Source: Kineosporia rhizophila
Lineage (GTDB): Bacteria; Actinomycetota; Actinomycetes; Actinomycetales; Kineosporiaceae
Assembly: GCF_021277265.1 (NCBI RefSeq)
Contig: NZ_JAJSOH010000011.1
Location: 124,001 to 188,000, forward strand
Length of the DNA stretch: 64,000 nucleotides
Direction of reading: 5' to 3'
The notes below the pieces were generated by a model that saw only the letters and a program-made list of their open reading frames with translations, was not told the DNA's origin and ran no database searches. This document shows positions 62,534 to 64,000 of the stretch, piece by piece. Positions within the stretch are counted from its first letter, which is position 1. Every line of letters starts with the position of its first letter. Both the position numbers and the translations under genes were made by a program.

Positions 62534-62884
62534 GTGAGCACCAAGGACATCGTCACCGCCTACTTCGAGGCCTGGACCACCGGTGACATCCCGACCGCGC
62601 TGAAGTACGTGGCCCCCGACGTGGTCGTGGTCGGCCCGGCCGGCCGGCTGGACGGGGCGGACGCCTTCGCCCAGTTCTGCGGCAACTTCGCCGCCCGTCT
62701 CACCGGCATCCGGCTGCTCAGGCTGCTGGCCGACGACGAGGGGGCGGTGCTGTTCTACGAGACGGCCACCGACGCCTCCGCGTCGGCCCTCGCCGCCGAG
62801 TACCTGACCGTGAAGGACGGCGTGATCACCGAGGCCCGCTACGCCTTCGACCGGCTTCCCTTTGCACAACTGGCCCAGGGATAA
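62534..62884 (+). CDS. SnoaL-like / NTF2-fold protein
   Basis: A protein of 116 residues with the cone-shaped NTF2 pattern: KDIVTAYFEAWTTGDIPTALKYVAPDVVVVGP, GADAFAQFCGNFAARL and a C-terminal EYLTVKDGVITEARYAFD strand pair. Proteins of this type are small enzymes or binding proteins; none of the known catalytic sets is obvious. GTG 62534 follows GGAAGGA. A short A/T-rich inverted run (AAAAGCCTTTT) follows its stop. Confidence 0.75.
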   Translation: MSTKDIVTAYFEAWTTGDIPTALKYVAPDVVVVGPAGRLDGADAFAQFCGNFAARLTGIRLLRLLADDEGAVLFYETATDASASALAAEYLTVKDGVITEARYAFDRLPFAQLAQG

Positions 62885-62925
62885 AAGCCTTTTCCCCGAC
62901 ACCGCCAGATGTCACAATTTGTCGC

Positions 62926-63618
62926 GTGACTGCGACGAAGCGTGCACTGATCGTCCGGGGCGGCTGGGCCGGGCACGAGCCGGTGGCCGCCACCGACCTC
63001 TTCATCCCCTTCCTGGAGTCCTCCGGCTTCGACGTCCGGATCGAGGACGGCCCGGCCGTCTACGCCGACGGTGAGCTGATGGCCGGCATCGACCTGGTGG
63101 TGCAGTGCGTGACCATGTCGACGATCGAGCGGGACCAGGCGCGGGGGCTGAGCCGGGCGGTGGCGGCCGGCACCGGGCTGGCCGGCTGGCACGGCGGGAT
63201 CGCCGACTCCTACCGTGACTCGGCCGACTACGTGCAGCTGGTCGGCGGGGTCTTCGCCTGTCATCCGGGCAAGGACCCGGCCGAGCGGGACGACAGCGAG
63301 CGGGACAACTTCATCCCGCACCGCGTCGACATCGCCGCCGGCGACCACCCGATCACCGCCGGGATCGACTCGTTCGACCTGGTCACCGAGCAGTACTGGG
63401 TGCTCTCGGACGAGTACAACGAGGTGCTGGCCACCACGACGGTGGCGGCCCAGCCCTGGAACGAGTGGAGCCGGCCGATCACCAGCCCGGCGGTCTGGAC
63501 CCGGCGGTGGGGCCAGGGGCGGGTGTTCGTGGCCACTCCCGGCCACTCCCTCGACGTTCTGCGCACTCCGCAGGTCAGGACGCTGATCGAAAGGGGCCTG
63601 ACGTGGGCGAGCCGGTGA
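62926..63618 (+). CDS. ThuA domain protein (trehalose utilisation type)
   Basis: A protein of 230 residues. The ThuA/GATase-like fold shows RALIVRGGWAGHEPVAATDLF, LAGWHGGIADSYRDSADYVQLVGGVF with the conserved His, DFIPHRVDIAAGDHPI-type text and FVATPGHSLDVLRTPQ. ThuA of rhizobia takes part in trehalose use, together with ThuB, a Gfo/Idh-type dehydrogenase, and such a gene follows here with a GTGA overlap. CACAAT 7 nt before GTG 62926 may be a -10 for a leaderless mRNA. Confidence 0.85.
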   Translation: MTATKRALIVRGGWAGHEPVAATDLFIPFLESSGFDVRIEDGPAVYADGELMAGIDLVVQCVTMSTIERDQARGLSRAVAAGTGLAGWHGGIADSYRDSADYVQLVGGVFACHPGKDPAERDDSERDNFIPHRVDIAAGDHPITAGIDSFDLVTEQYWVLSDEYNEVLATTTVAAQPWNEWSRPITSPAVWTRRWGQGRVFVATPGHSLDVLRTPQVRTLIERGLTWASR

Positions 63619-64000
63619 GCACCCAGCAGTTGCGGATCGGCGTGATCGGCGCCGGGGCGATCAGTGGGCAGTACTCGCGCACGCTGTCGCGGCTGCCGCA
63701 CCTGCCGGTCACGGCGGTGGCCGACCTGAGCCCCGAACGGGCCCAGGCCCTGGCCGGGCAGCATCCGGGGGCCCGGGTGACCGGCGTCGAAGAGCTGCTC
63801 GCGGCCGACGACGTGGACCTGGTGCTGAACCTGACCATCCCGGCCGTGCACGGCGAGATCGCCCTCGCCGCAACGAAGGCCGGCAAGCACGTCTACGGCG
63901 AGAAGCCGCTTGCCCTCACCGTGGAGGAGGGCCGGGCGGTGATGAGATCGGCCGAGGACGCCGGGGTGCGGGTCGGGTGCGCGCCGGACACGGTGCTGGG
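63615..64000 (+). CDS. Gfo/Idh/MocA family oxidoreductase, 5' part
   Basis: The frame from GTG 63615 is open to the window end (128 codons). It begins RIGVIGAGAISGQYSRTL, the NAD(P)-binding motif, followed by VTAVADLSPERAQALAG, VEELLAADDVDLVLNLTIP and the family signature GKHVYGEKPLALTVEEG, whose Glu-Lys-Pro is the substrate-side motif. It is coupled to the ThuA gene by a GTGA overlap, suggesting a ThuAB-like sugar oxidation pair. The 3' part lies outside. Confidence 0.9.
   Translation, partial: MSTQQLRIGVIGAGAISGQYSRTLSRLPHLPVTAVADLSPERAQALAGQHPGARVTGVEELLAADDVDLVLNLTIPAVHGEIALAATKAGKHVYGEKPLALTVEEGRAVMRSAEDAGVRVGCAPDTVL

Noticed and set aside
62910-62936. Second ECF41-like promoter (TGTCACA then CGAC)
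   Set aside because: The -10 part would fall inside the ThuA coding start, and a 7-base match is expected several times by chance in 64 kb.

Overview
The window is a very GC-rich stretch (third codon positions almost always G or C, many GTG starts, frequent GTGA/ATGA gene overlaps) of an actinobacterial chromosome. A DUF222-HNH (13E12-type) endonuclease, TreX/TreY/TreZ trehalose genes, an ECF41/SigJ-type sigma factor, an MmyB-like XRE regulator and an excalibur protein all fit a soil actinomycete, for example a Kineosporiaceae relative, but no rRNA or other marker fixes the genus. I saw no rRNA, tRNA, insertion sequence, prophage or CRISPR array.

Layout. 0-9 kb: a truncated hypothetical gene, an alpha/beta hydrolase, a sufE/pyrimidine-reductase pair, then a sugar operon of GH2 beta-galactosidase, ROK kinase, NagA and class II aldolase. 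8.7-17 kb: the trehalose/glycogen genes glgX(treX)-treY and treZ, split by a plus-strand SDR-ppk2 pair. 17-25.9 kb: an AidB-like flavoprotein, two BrkB/YihY membrane proteins, rsgA behind a structured leader with a micro-ORF, an excalibur membrane protein and a TPR protein. 26-34.3 kb: a GH13 enzyme, an emfourin/protealysin-like inhibitor-protease pair, a repeat-bearing HNH endonuclease and an M15 peptidase. 34.5-44.4 kb: a NitT/TauT-type ABC importer and the complete cydABDC module. 44.4-48 kb: two small proteins and pntAB. 48-53 kb: an NmrA-like oxidoreductase beside a decayed ECF41 sigma gene, an MFS exporter, a beta-lactamase-fold hydrolase and an XRE regulator. 53-58.3 kb: a five-gene coupled operon of lactonase, hydroxyacid-oxoacid transhydrogenase, FmdB, CoA-transferase and aldehyde dehydrogenase that looks like gamma-butyrolactone/gamma-hydroxybutyrate catabolism. 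58.3-64 kb: GntR and TetR regulators, a Leu-Pro-repeat membrane protein, an SDR, a WYL regulator, a SnoaL-like protein, and a ThuA-Gfo/Idh pair running off the window.

The most unusual feature is an abundance of short tandem arrays (units 15-26 bp) between about 22 and 36 kb and again at 52.2 kb. Several begin exactly at a gene's stop codon and reuse the gene's last bases as the repeat unit (after the excalibur gene, the M4 protease, the M15 peptidase and the ABC binding protein). Comparable arrays have expanded inside coding regions (HNH endonuclease, BrkB tail). I found no known element that explains them.
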